NCBI GenBank assembly: GCA_037133675.1
Contig: JBAXNR010000052.1
Coordinates: forward strand, 1 to 28,864
Direction: 5' to 3'
DNA from: UBA4132 sp037133675
GTDB lineage: Bacteria; Pseudomonadota; Gammaproteobacteria; Methylococcales; Methylomonadaceae
Length of the DNA stretch: 28,864 nt
Under the pieces are notes generated by a model. It worked only from the letters and a program-made list of their open reading frames with translations, had not been told where the DNA came from and made no database searches. Positions 8,388-16,038 of this stretch are shown one piece after another; within the stretch, counting starts at the first letter, position 1, and every line of letters starts with the position of its first letter. The position numbers and the translations under genes were made by a program.

Positions 8388-8507
8388 TTGTAGGTTGAAA
8401 TAAGCCTTATTGAGCGTGAGCGAAATAATGCGTTTCCGACAAACTCATGCGATGTCGGAAACGCCCATCCTGCGCTACCGCTTGGACGATCTTATTCCGA
8501 CCTACAA
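8388..8507. repeat. MITE-like palindromic repeat element
   Basis: The ends form an imperfect inverted repeat: 8388-8404 matches the complement of 8491-8507 at 15 of 17 positions (TTGTAGGTTGAAATAAG). Inside, 8430-8441 (GCGTTTCCGACA) pairs perfectly with 8453-8464 in a 12-bp stem. Such nested palindromes in an intergenic gap, with no coding content, look like a non-autonomous dispersed repeat of the REP/MITE kind. Confidence 0.65.
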
Positions 8508-8607
8508 ACTACCTATCTTTTTAAAGACGTTATCTGTTTGGCGAGGGTGTTCGGATTTATCGGCACTGTACGAATGAATTCGCATCTACACGAAATAACT
8601 ATTAACT

Positions 8608-8639
8608 GATAGCTATGTATAAACTGTACATGAGCTATC
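8608..8639. promoter_or_regulatory. Operator-like inverted repeat before the ferritin-like gene
   Basis: GATAGCTATGTA (8608-8619) is mirrored by TACATGAGCTATC (8627-8639), with a single extra base in the right arm and a 7-base centre. It lies about 55 bases upstream of the chosen start of the diiron protein, where a repressor site or a 5'-UTR hairpin would act. Confidence 0.4.
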
Positions 8640-8694
8640 CCATATTTCATGTAAAATGAAAGGGGAAATTTCCACTCAACTATTCAGGTCATCT

Positions 8695-9588
8695 ATGAGT
8701 ACCGCTAAATATCGTTCCATTTTTACTGTCGCTACTGATCAACAACGCAAAGAAAATTTTGACGATTACTGGATTTTCACGCAACAACACGGCGGTGAGT
8801 TGCTGGAAGAAGAAAAGGACTTACTTAAAAAACGCGCTCGCTTAGAATACTTTCAGAATAATCGCGTAAAATTACGCACCCCGTTAGCCAATCCTGACGC
8901 TTTTTATCGCAACTACATTACGATGGAGGATGATCCGCAGTCTCTGGATCGCCTGACCTTGATGTTGACAGGAATTTATAAATTCGCCCGTCATGAATGG
9001 GGCGGCATTAAAGGTGCGTGGGATGTAGTGCCTAATATGGCAAACTCACACAGTATCGAAGATAAAATTTCGCGGGTACATTTAGCAGAAGAATTTTGTC
9101 ATTTTCGTTTGTTTGACGAAATGCTTAAAACCTGCGGCTTGGAAAAAGTGGAATGGGTACCGTTGTCGCCTTGGAAAGAAAAAGTTTATGAGCAATTTCC
9201 GAAACTTCCTGGATTTTTGATGGATACACCAGCGTTTGTCACTGAATTAATGGGCGTAACTTTTTACTGCCATTTAGACAAATTATTTGATGACGTGTTA
9301 GCCGATGAGCCTGAAGTACGCGAGAGATTAAAAGCCTTGTTGGATGAAATTACGATTGATGAAACGGCTCATGTCGGTCAACGTAGAAACTTTGTCGGCA
9401 CACAGGGTATTAAAGTATCTAAATGGTTAGTTAAGCCTTTTTATACACTGTTCTTTAATGATATTCCTGAAGTAGGCTTATTATTTGATGTGAAACAAAT
9501 GATTAAAGACGGTGAAAATTTTGATTTTAATGATTTAGATAAACATATTGTTGAGCGCAGTTGGATTCCTTCATACTGCAAAGTTTAA
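8695..9588 (+). CDS. Ferritin-like diiron protein of unknown function
   Basis: I do not recognise a named gene. The product (297 residues from the ATG at 8695; an in-frame ATG at 8656 would add 13) is probably soluble and mostly helical. It holds two ExxH motifs: EFCH in HLAEEFCHFRLF, and ETAH in DEITIDETAHVGQRRN. Extra acids (TELMG and the HEWGG region) could complete a carboxylate-bridged diiron site in a ferritin-like four-helix bundle. Such folds occur in oxygenases, desaturases and ferritins; which activity applies here is not visible. It stands alone: trpF diverges upstream and the next gene converges. Neither start has a good Shine-Dalgarno sequence. An operator-like inverted repeat lies upstream. 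Confidence 0.75.
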   Translation: MSTAKYRSIFTVATDQQRKENFDDYWIFTQQHGGELLEEEKDLLKKRARLEYFQNNRVKLRTPLANPDAFYRNYITMEDDPQSLDRLTLMLTGIYKFARHEWGGIKGAWDVVPNMANSHSIEDKISRVHLAEEFCHFRLFDEMLKTCGLEKVEWVPLSPWKEKVYEQFPKLPGFLMDTPAFVTELMGVTFYCHLDKLFDDVLADEPEVRERLKALLDEITIDETAHVGQRRNFVGTQGIKVSKWLVKPFYTLFFNDIPEVGLLFDVKQMIKDGENFDFNDLDKHIVERSWIPSYCKV

Positions 9589-9607
9589 AATAAGTTTGCA
9601 CCTATAA

Positions 9608-11116
9608 TTACCCAAGATAATTTTCATCTTGGGTAATTAAAAATAATACCCACGAAAATTTCCCCGTACTAATTTTAGAACCGCAATAATCACAGATTGC
9701 TGCTTGTCCCATTTTGTCAGCAGATGCTCCGCATTGTGGACATGAGTTTATATTAAAAGTATTTTCAGTTTTCTCTACGCCTGCTCGTCGTGCAAACGTC
9801 CAATACTCAGTATAAGCACGACGTTTTTTATTTGAACCAGCAATTATTTTATGATCATTATCTTCCGTATAATCAAAGCACGAAGCAAATACGCGCACAG
9901 TAATAGTTTCATAATAAGTATCTAACTCTATTTTAACGAGCTGAATATCGTTTATTTTTAAATCATCCAAACGATTATTCCACTGATGCTGCTTATATAA
10001 TGCCATCCAAAATGAATTCGCTTCATACAATCTATCAGACACTAAATGCCTAACTTTTGTTAAATCGTGATTTGTCCACGCGGCATTTAATGCCAGAAAA
10101 TAATTCTGCACAATTTGTTGTTTAAATGTGAGCCAATAATCAGACCACACAATAGCACGTTGATTTTCAAAAGCAGTTATTTCTTGTAATAATGTAGAAC
10201 TTTTTAAAGTGGGTAAATTCGTTCCTTGCTCTTCGGAGTACGATACTAAATCACCAGTATTTAATAGTGTTTGATCTAATACAAAACGATCACGAACATA
10301 CCATTGTTGTTGCCCTTTTATAATCACCGTTCGACAACTATCACATTCCCCTGTATCGGTAAAATGTGCTGCTGCACCACAGGCAGGACAGCTTAAAGCC
10401 TGCATGGTTTCGGGTGCGGGTGATAATAAGCCTTTATTACGCTGAAAAAACCAGCGTTCAGTTCTTACATAACGGCTATGTTGTTTACCTGTGTCTTGGG
10501 TATAAAAAGCAGGATGAATACTGTAATTTGATTCAATTTCTACGCCGATTACATCTTCAGTATCTGTACTACTCATTGAATATAATCTAACTGAATTAAT
10601 TACAATTTCATCGATAATAATCACTTTCTTACCTATTAATAAATCCAGCATATTATCTTTTTTTACTGAATCACTTAAATAAGGTGTTAAATAGTTAAAC
10701 TCTTTTTTACCATAATAACTGTAATATTTAACATACAGTAAATGCACAAAATCTAAAAATACAATCCGTGAAAAATTAGCGTCATGTTGTTTAAAAATCG
10801 TTAGTTGTGATTCATCAAAACAATTGTTCGGATTTCGAATAATCATTGTTTTAGGTTGGTTTTTATAGATTATCCAGATAATAAATAATACAACTATCAT
10901 TAATATAATTAATGTCACTAAACTAATATTCCCCGTAGATGAGGAGCTTGATGAATAGCTGGAGGAATGACTACTCCATGAAGATGAATGACTGCTAGAT
11001 GAATGTGAAGAACTAGAAGAATGACCACCGCTAAAACGCGCTTGCACATCTTGACTAGAAAATACTAAACCTAATAGTAAAACCATTGCTGAGAATAGTG
11101 ACAGTATTTTTTTCAT
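9608..11116 (-). CDS. Secreted or membrane Tim44-like protein with two zinc ribbons
   Basis: The 502-residue product starts with a signal-like helix (about residues 1-26) and a Ser/His-rich linker (about 29-60), followed by a membrane helix (about 63-84, LVTLIILMIVVLFIIWIIY). Then come two similar halves. Each seems to be a Tim44-like alpha/beta domain (conserved aromatic strands such as RTERWFFQR and YTEYWTFARR) followed by a CxxC...CxxC zinc ribbon: CPACG...CDSC near 242-264 and CPQCG...CDYC near 458-480. It overlaps the upstream TPM-domain gene by four bases. Pairs of TPM and Tim44-like genes recur in bacteria, so the two products may work together at the membrane. The biochemical role is unknown. 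Confidence 0.75.
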   Translation of the reverse strand: MKKILSLFSAMVLLLGLVFSSQDVQARFSGGHSSSSSHSSSSHSSSWSSHSSSYSSSSSSTGNISLVTLIILMIVVLFIIWIIYKNQPKTMIIRNPNNCFDESQLTIFKQHDANFSRIVFLDFVHLLYVKYYSYYGKKEFNYLTPYLSDSVKKDNMLDLLIGKKVIIIDEIVINSVRLYSMSSTDTEDVIGVEIESNYSIHPAFYTQDTGKQHSRYVRTERWFFQRNKGLLSPAPETMQALSCPACGAAAHFTDTGECDSCRTVIIKGQQQWYVRDRFVLDQTLLNTGDLVSYSEEQGTNLPTLKSSTLLQEITAFENQRAIVWSDYWLTFKQQIVQNYFLALNAAWTNHDLTKVRHLVSDRLYEANSFWMALYKQHQWNNRLDDLKINDIQLVKIELDTYYETITVRVFASCFDYTEDNDHKIIAGSNKKRRAYTEYWTFARRAGVEKTENTFNINSCPQCGASADKMGQAAICDYCGSKISTGKFSWVLFLITQDENYLG

Positions 11117-11739
11117 AAATCTATTCTCAAATCATTGGGTAATTCATTGATATTATTTTCTAAAGCAGGAATATACTGCTTAAAGGTTTCTTTGCATTTT
11201 GTTAATTCTTTTAATAATGATGCTGGCGGACTTTTAGTTTTAAAAATATTATTTAAATTACTGGTTATTATTTGCCATTGTTGTTCTGGAATAGCCATTT
11301 GCGCTCCTCTATCAGCAATGATATAAGCCATTTTTTCCAGTAAAGAAATATAAATTAATGTACCTACTTTTGTACTGGTATGGTGTAAGCCGCCTTTTTG
11401 AAATAATGCTCGCGCCATGATCTCTACATTGCGTAGTTTACGTTTTTTCCCCACTAATAATCGCTGCACAAAAGGCAAGGCTAAAGCGATTAATAGTCCT
11501 AAACCAAAGGCGGCGAGTGTGGCAAAATAAATGATGTAATCGTCAATACCCGTCTCGATAAAAAATAAAATACTGAAAGTGAGTAGGCTCAAATTAGCCG
11601 CTAACCCCATCGGTACATCATCATAATTGGCTGAGCGTTGTTTAATCAGCACGACAATTTCAATTTGTGAAGCCTGTTCAAGCTCAACAATTACATTGCT
11701 CAGTTGGGTTTGAAAGTCAGCATCGGTAAATTTTTTCAT
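11113..11739 (-). CDS. TPM-domain membrane protein
   Basis: The 208-residue protein begins FTDADFQTQLSNVIVELEQASQIEIVVLIKQRSANYDDVP, which fits the start of a TPM (YgcG/Psb32-type) domain. Two hydrophobic segments follow (about residues 46-63 and 68-90), then a basic stretch and a second part with GGLHHTSTKVGTLIYISLLEKMAYIIADRG, as in TPM proteins. The domain is linked in other bacteria and plants to membrane-protein quality control or phosphatase activity. The ATG at 11739 is preferred, with AAGGG about 8 bases upstream; a GTG at 11745 is possible. It overlaps the Tim44-like gene by four bases, which implies a joint function. Confidence 0.75.
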   Translation of the reverse strand: MKKFTDADFQTQLSNVIVELEQASQIEIVVLIKQRSANYDDVPMGLAANLSLLTFSILFFIETGIDDYIIYFATLAAFGLGLLIALALPFVQRLLVGKKRKLRNVEIMARALFQKGGLHHTSTKVGTLIYISLLEKMAYIIADRGAQMAIPEQQWQIITSNLNNIFKTKSPPASLLKELTKCKETFKQYIPALENNINELPNDLRIDL

Positions 11740-11885
11740 CGTCACGCCCTTATAAATAATGATGGGGTTTTAACCTCATACGCAATGAGGCTTCAGCTTG
11801 GAGGATAAGCTATTTTAGTTTTTTCTTCAAAAAAATAATTATGTTCCTATAATATTACTTTTCCTATCTTGTATACGTCATCATT

Positions 11886-12629
11886 ATGACCTTAAAAATT
11901 CAAACACCCGCTGAACAACACTTGCTAGAACGTATTAGCCAATTTAAAAAAACAACATGGTTGCCCGTGGTCGAAAAAAGAACAGGCACGGTTTTAAATT
12001 CTAAATTTTCAGGCATTCCGTTATTGGCTGAAAACGAAGTTTGGCCGTGTTGTGGTTTGTGCCAACAAGAAATGCAGTTATTTGTGCAGTTAAACTCCGA
12101 TGAATTACCCGTTGAAGCGCAACAAGCATTTGGCGGTGGCATATTGCAGGTTTTTTACTGTACCAATGCGGAACAAATCTGTGAAGTTAAATGCGAAGCT
12201 TATTTTCCTTTTGCCAAAAGCACGTTACTACGCATTATCGATCCTGCAAACCTTGTCGCCAAAAACTTAACGGTTTCTCCTGTTCATCATGCCTTCAAGG
12301 AAAAAGTTATCGTTAGTTGGCAAGCAAGCGATGATTTCCCCAATGATGAAGAATTGGATGATCTAGGGCTTGACTTAAGTGAAGAAGAAGTAGAATCGCT
12401 CTACGAACACGACTTTCCCAAAACAGGTGATAAATTGCTAGGTTGGCCTTATTGGATACAAGGTGTTGAATACCCAGAATGCCCTGATTGCGGCGATATA
12501 ATGAAACTGGTTTTTCAAATCGATTCAGAAGATAATCTGGATTATATGTTTGGTGATGCAGGTTGCGCCCATATTACCCAATGCGAAAAGCATCCTGAAA
12601 GACTGGCTATTGCTTGGGCGTGTTGTTAA
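11886..12629 (+). CDS. DUF1963 (YwqG-like) protein
   Basis: The 247-residue cytoplasmic protein has the DUF1963 pattern: SKFSGIPLLAENEVWPCCGLCQQEMQLFVQL at the front, GGILQVFYC in the middle, and a second GxPxW...C..C..M.L.FQ.D block (LLGWPYWIQ, ECPDCGDIMKLVFQID, then DAGCAHITQC) near the end. The paired CxxC motifs might bind a metal. The family's biochemical role is not established. It stands alone, divergent from the TPM gene 146 bases away, and ends at a shared bidirectional terminator. Confidence 0.75.
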   Translation: MTLKIQTPAEQHLLERISQFKKTTWLPVVEKRTGTVLNSKFSGIPLLAENEVWPCCGLCQQEMQLFVQLNSDELPVEAQQAFGGGILQVFYCTNAEQICEVKCEAYFPFAKSTLLRIIDPANLVAKNLTVSPVHHAFKEKVIVSWQASDDFPNDEELDDLGLDLSEEEVESLYEHDFPKTGDKLLGWPYWIQGVEYPECPDCGDIMKLVFQIDSEDNLDYMFGDAGCAHITQCEKHPERLAIAWACC

Positions 12630-12635
12630 GCGTCT

Positions 12636-12673
12636 AATGACTGCCAGTCCTCCTTTAAGGACTGGCAGTCATT
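12636..12673. terminator. Bidirectional terminator between DUF1963 gene and sufT
   Basis: A perfect 16-bp stem, AATGACTGCCAGTCCT pairing with its complement around a 6-base loop, fills the gap between two converging genes. The downstream side carries only a short T-rich run (ATTCTTTAG), so it may end transcription with help or act as a barrier. Confidence 0.7.
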
Positions 12674-12675
12674 CT

Positions 12676-13224
12676 TTAGAACAAACCCAATTGCAATTGC
12701 GCTACTTCTGACATCATTTCGCGTGACCACGGTGGATCAAGTACCACTTCGACATTAACACTGGCAACACCTGATAAAGTGCGAATACATTTTTCGACAT
12801 CACTTTGAATCACAGGTCCCATACCACAACCAGGTGCAGTGAGAGTCATTTGAACATGAACATCGTTTTTATCATTACCAATGGGTGTAACGTCACAGTG
12901 ATAAACCAAACCCAAATCAACAATATTGACAGGGATTTCAGGGTCATAAACGGTTTTCATCACTTCCCAGCAATTTTTTTCTACCGCTGCGGCATTGGTT
13001 TCTAAGACTAGGGTATGGAGTTCGTGGGGTTCTTTGCCCAAAACATCGGCATCCACGCCCGCAATGCGCACCATGTGACCATAGCCAGTGATAACCGTGT
13101 AGTTATTACCTAACGATTGATGAAGAATGACGGTTTCGCCTTTCTTTAAAGTATCTGGCGTACCGTCTGGAATAGTGATGATGTTAACATCTCTGGTTAA
13201 AACAAAGCTTTCTCGTTCTGACAT
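12676..13224 (-). CDS. sufT: SufT-like Fe-S cluster assembly protein (MIP18/DUF59 family)
   Basis: SufT proteins help mature iron-sulfur proteins, linked to the SUF pathway. The 182-residue product begins MSERESFVLTRDVNIITIPDGTPDTLKKGE, which fits the N-terminal SufT extension. The MIP18 (DUF59) core follows: VMKTVYDPEIPVNIVDLGLVY and, with its conserved cysteine, LTAPGCGMGP, then VVLDPPWSREMMS. The ATG at 13224 matches the family start; an ATG at 13257 would add 11 residues and overlap the upstream SDR stop. No suf or isc genes are visible in the window. It follows the SDR gene by 10 bases and is the last gene of the ubiG run. Confidence 0.88.
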   Translation of the reverse strand: MSERESFVLTRDVNIITIPDGTPDTLKKGETVILHQSLGNNYTVITGYGHMVRIAGVDADVLGKEPHELHTLVLETNAAAVEKNCWEVMKTVYDPEIPVNIVDLGLVYHCDVTPIGNDKNDVHVQMTLTAPGCGMGPVIQSDVEKCIRTLSGVASVNVEVVLDPPWSREMMSEVAQLQLGLF

Positions 13225-13234
13225 AATAGGGACT

Positions 13235-13963
13235 TCATAGGTGGAAAGTTCTAGCATCTATCACTTGACCAGTGACTCCAATGCTTTGTGAGGTGAATAA
13301 ATAGCTGTACGCGTTTGCTAAAGAATCCATAGAGGGAAGTTTATTTTTATCTTCGGCAGGATAGGCGCGTTTTCGGAACGGTGAATCAACAGGGCCTGGC
13401 ACTAAAGTATTGACGCGAATTTTTTGCCCCGCTTCTAATTCTTCTGCCAATATTTTGGCAAAACCTTCTAAGGCAATTTTAGCAACGCTGTATACACCTG
13501 AATAAGCAGGTGCATTTCTTGCGGAAGAATCCGAAGTGAACACGATAGAAGCGTGCTGGCTTTTTTGTAAAACAGGAAGTAACACGCGAGTCAGTATAAA
13601 CGGTGCGTTAAGATTGACGTTTAAGCCATGCCCCCAGTCTTTGGTGCTGTGCAGAGCAATCGGGGTAAACGAGCTAAATTCAAGTGCCGAATGCAACAAG
13701 CCTTGTAAAGAACCGTATTTTTCGTCGAGTCGATTAGCAAGTTCTTGATAGTCGTTTTCTGTCGCCCCCGCTAAATCAAACGGGTACATAATCGGTTCAG
13801 GTGCTTTTGCCGCCACAATCGCATCATAACAAATTTCTAATTTAGGAATAATTTTATCGAGCAGAATAATTTTCGCACCTTGTTTTGCTAGAGTGAGTGC
13901 AGCGGTACTGCCTAAACCGCCACCCGCACCTGTAATCAAAATGACGTTATTTTTTAATGGCAT
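13235..13963 (-). CDS. yciK: YciK-like short-chain dehydrogenase/reductase
   Basis: The 242-residue protein is a classical SDR: nucleotide-binding ILITGAGGGLGS at the N-terminus and the catalytic YSVAK (in YSGVYSVAKIALEGF) after VFTSDSS. An upstream TTG could start six codons earlier, but the ATG at 13963 is more likely. It overlaps the HAD gene by 10 bases. The order ubiG - HAD phosphatase - SDR is the same as in Pseudomonas, where the SDR is a YciK homologue. The substrate is unknown. Confidence 0.85.
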   Translation of the reverse strand: MPLKNNVILITGAGGGLGSTAALTLAKQGAKIILLDKIIPKLEICYDAIVAAKAPEPIMYPFDLAGATENDYQELANRLDEKYGSLQGLLHSALEFSSFTPIALHSTKDWGHGLNVNLNAPFILTRVLLPVLQKSQHASIVFTSDSSARNAPAYSGVYSVAKIALEGFAKILAEELEAGQKIRVNTLVPGPVDSPFRKRAYPAEDKNKLPSMDSLANAYSYLFTSQSIGVTGQVIDARTFHL

Positions 13964-14634
13964 AGTGCTGTTGTTATCCAAGTATTGAGTTGTTCAGGAG
14001 AATCGATAAGTGCATCTGCCCCCCATGTTTCAGGATTATCATTCACTTTAATGTAACCATACACAGCAGCGAGGGTTTTCATATTCACGTTTTTTCCAGC
14101 AGTGATGTCGTGACTTGCATCACCAATATAAACGCATTCACGCGGATTTACCCCCGCTTGTTGGCAAGCCGCTAACATGGGTTCTGGGTGAGGTTTAGGA
14201 TTGCCTGTGCTGTCGCCACTGATAATACAAGCGGCACGGCGGGTAAGATCAAGTGCATCCATCAATGGATCAGTAAAGCGTTTTCGTTTGTTAGTGACCA
14301 CGCCCCACTTTAATCCGAGTTGCTCAATATTTGCCAAGGTCTCAACCATGCCCGTAAAAAAAACAGTGTGTTCAGCAATATTATTTTCATAGCGATTAAG
14401 CATGGTTTCTAGCAACTCAGTACGCTGTGATTCGCTGAGGGATTGCGCTACGCTGGCATTAATCATCGCTAACGCACCAAAGGAAATAAACGGTTTAACC
14501 AGTTCTGCGTTGACGGTATTTAAATCATGCGCGGCTAAGGTGTGATTTAAACAGGCAATCAAATCAGGCGCGGTATCGACTAGCGTTCCGTCTAGGTCAA
14601 ATAGCACGCAGGATAATTTAAAGTTTGCACTCAT
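13954..14634 (-). CDS. mupP: HAD phosphatase, MupP/Gph-like
   Basis: The 226-residue protein is a HAD-superfamily hydrolase: the nucleophile motif FDLDGTLVDTAPDL (D13, D15), the VVTNKRKRF Thr motif, and the acidic VYIGDASHDI motif. The phosphoglycolate phosphatase-like sequence, and its place between ubiG and yciK, match Pseudomonas mupP, the N-acetylmuramic acid 6-phosphate phosphatase of cell-wall recycling. A general phosphoglycolate phosphatase (gph) is the alternative, and the sequence alone does not separate them. Its start overlaps the ubiG stop by one base (TAATG). Confidence 0.75.
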   Translation of the reverse strand: MSANFKLSCVLFDLDGTLVDTAPDLIACLNHTLAAHDLNTVNAELVKPFISFGALAMINASVAQSLSESQRTELLETMLNRYENNIAEHTVFFTGMVETLANIEQLGLKWGVVTNKRKRFTDPLMDALDLTRRAACIISGDSTGNPKPHPEPMLAACQQAGVNPRECVYIGDASHDITAGKNVNMKTLAAVYGYIKVNDNPETWGADALIDSPEQLNTWITTALCH

Positions 14635-15332
14635 TAGACAATGCGTTTAAACGCGGCGATATAATTCACATCAATGTCTTTGCCTAAGCTAAACTTTTTG
14701 CTAATTGGATTGTAGCTAATACCTACCATGCCTTGTAATTCCAAACCCGAAGCTCGTGCTGATTGGCTTAACTCAGAGGGTTTAATAAAGGTTTTATACT
14801 CATGAGTACCTTTAGGCAGCATTTTTAAAACGTGTTCAGCGGCAACGATTGCCAGTAAATAGGCTTTTGGGTGACGATTCAGAGTGGAAAAAAACACCAT
14901 TCCATTGGGTTTAACCAACTTGGCACAGGCGGCAATAATCGAACCTGCGTCTGGAACGTGTTCCAACATTTCCATACAAGTCACATGATCGAAACTTTCG
15001 GGCTGTTGTTCGGCTAAGTCTTCAACGCTGATTTTTTGATAATGGGTGTTAATGCCCACTTCCAAACCGTGCAGATCAGCCACGTCAATTAACTCTTCGC
15101 TTAAATCAATACCCAAGGCATCTGCGCCGTGTTGCGCCAAGCCTTCGGTTAAAATACCGCCGCCACAACCGACATCAACAATGCGTTTACCTGCTAAATC
15201 AGCGTATTGTTGAATAAATTGCAGGCGCAAGGGATTAATATCATGCAGGGTTTTAAATTCACCCAGCAGATCCCACCAGCGTTCTGCCATAGAACCAAAT
15301 TTATGTATTTCGTGTAAATGTACGTTGCTCAT
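14634..15332 (-). CDS. ubiG: Ubiquinone 3-O-methyltransferase
   Basis: UbiG methylates the two hydroxyl groups of the ubiquinone ring precursor using SAM. The 232-residue product has the SAM-binding IVDVGCGGGILTEGLAQ followed by GIDLSEE, then HVTCMEMLEHVPD, and the family ending GMVGISYNP...LGKDIDVNYIAAFKR. It starts the minus-strand run ubiG-mupP-yciK-sufT. Just upstream sits a near-perfect 22-base palindrome that could regulate the run. Confidence 0.96.
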   Translation of the reverse strand: MSNVHLHEIHKFGSMAERWWDLLGEFKTLHDINPLRLQFIQQYADLAGKRIVDVGCGGGILTEGLAQHGADALGIDLSEELIDVADLHGLEVGINTHYQKISVEDLAEQQPESFDHVTCMEMLEHVPDAGSIIAACAKLVKPNGMVFFSTLNRHPKAYLLAIVAAEHVLKMLPKGTHEYKTFIKPSELSQSARASGLELQGMVGISYNPISKKFSLGKDIDVNYIAAFKRIV

Positions 15333-15352
15333 TGATTTAACCGTTTTGGTAA

Positions 15353-15374
15353 GTGTTATAGTGTACTATAACAC
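15353..15374. promoter_or_regulatory. Operator-like palindrome upstream of ubiG
   Basis: GTGTTATAGT is mirrored by ACTATAACAC around a 2-base centre (10-bp arms, no mismatches). It lies 20 bases before the ubiG start and overlaps TATA-rich bases, so it could be a repressor operator or a 5'-UTR hairpin. It is not followed by a T run on the minus strand, so a terminator is unlikely. Confidence 0.5.
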
Positions 15375-15401
15375 AGGGTTATTAGTCATAGTTTTAGGAG
15401 A

Positions 15402-15421
15402 CCAATAGCATTAGCTATTGG
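15402..15421. repeat. Short palindrome CCAATAGC...GCTATTGG
   Basis: An 8-bp stem (CCAATAGC / GCTATTGG) with a 4-base loop. The core recurs in the element at 16621-16679, so it is probably a member of a dispersed palindromic repeat family. It is followed by a second small stem (GGCT...AGCC). Confidence 0.55.
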
Positions 15422-15507
15422 CAAGAAAATCTGTGTAGTTTGGCTGGCGTGATAGCCAACTCGACAAAATTTGTGACTACGTTGGTTTTATATTGGTATT
15501 ACTTACG

Positions 15508-15753
15508 TCATTTCAACTTACGATATAGGCAAAATCGCTGTTTATTTCCCTCATGTTGCCTAATACAGTCATTTAACCGATGCTTATAACATAAAACACA
15601 GCGATTTAACCGACGTTGATAACGGCAATAAGCCCACATTATCAGATGATCAAGCCGCTCAAACTGAGTTTTGGTTTTTAAGTGCGCATATTGTTCGACG
15701 TGTAATACTGCATAAAGTTGCCGTGCTTGATTTATTAGAGTGTCATTATCCAT
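15508..15753 (-). CDS. Small basic protein of unknown function
   Basis: I do not recognise this 81-residue protein. It starts MDNDTLINQARQLYAVLHVE, has an amphipathic helical look and a basic second half with several Cys and Arg residues (RRLNRCVLCYKHRLND). A good Shine-Dalgarno sequence, GGAG, lies seven bases before the ATG, which supports translation. It lies 18 bases after a very short ORF with its own strong RBS, and the two may form a small operon. The region around it is full of repeats and looks accessory. A nucleic-acid role would fit the charge but is a guess. Confidence 0.55.
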   Translation of the reverse strand: MDNDTLINQARQLYAVLHVEQYAHLKTKTQFERLDHLIMWAYCRYQRRLNRCVLCYKHRLNDCIRQHEGNKQRFCLYRKLK

Positions 15754-15771
15754 TTCTATTCTCCATTAAAC

Positions 15772-15915
15772 TTACTTGTTCAGTGTTTTAGGATGGGGAA
15801 AATGCAGTGAAACCACATTTGCGGCTTCATCATCGTTTCGTGATGGGTTTCGCGGCTCTACTCATCTTATGAGTAATTTTCTCGCTTTAGCTTTAAGTTC
15901 TTCAATGTCAGTCAT
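15772..15915 (-). pseudogene. Short ORF with an in-frame TGA, probably disrupted
   Basis: An ATG at 15915 follows a strong Shine-Dalgarno sequence (AAAGGAG) eight bases upstream. It encodes MTDIEELKAKARKLLIR, then TGA at 15864-15862. The same frame stays open for 29 more codons (VEPRNPSRNDDEAANVV and so on) to a TAA at 15774, just before the 81-residue gene. A single change from CGA (Arg) to TGA could have caused this. It may instead be a real 17-residue peptide. No known family was recognised. Confidence 0.45.
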
Positions 15916-15977
15916 GTTAAAACTCCTTTATCATTTCGATTATTGGTGTTGATAACAAGTAGGCGGGAATGAGGTAC

Positions 15978-16013
15978 GAATCCCAGCATTTTGTCGATGT
16001 TGATCTGGGATTC
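15978..16013. repeat. Inverted repeat GAATCCCAG...CTGGGATTC
   Basis: A 9-bp perfect stem around an 18-base loop just downstream of the GIY-YIG-like gene. There is no T run on the minus strand, so it is more likely part of a dispersed repeat than a terminator. Confidence 0.4.
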
Positions 16014-16038
16014 CTTACGTCATCCGAGCTTATACATT

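Larger units (their letters stand above)
8166..8694. other. 529-base intergenic region with repeats
   Basis: This gap separates trpF (minus) from the ferritin-like gene (plus), so it must hold promoters for both directions, though no convincing -35/-10 pair was identified. It contains an interrupted inverted repeat at 8297-8326, a 120-base palindromic repeat element at 8388-8507 and an operator-like inverted repeat at 8608-8639. No credible coding sequence was seen. Confidence 0.6.

Noticed and set aside
11135..11326. Plus-strand frame within the TPM gene
   Set aside because: Antisense to a coding sequence and without domain or ribosome-binding site.
15862..15864. TGA in the short ORF as a selenocysteine codon
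   Set aside because: No SECIS-like stem or known selenoprotein match; a nonsense change (CGA to TGA) or a true stop is simpler.
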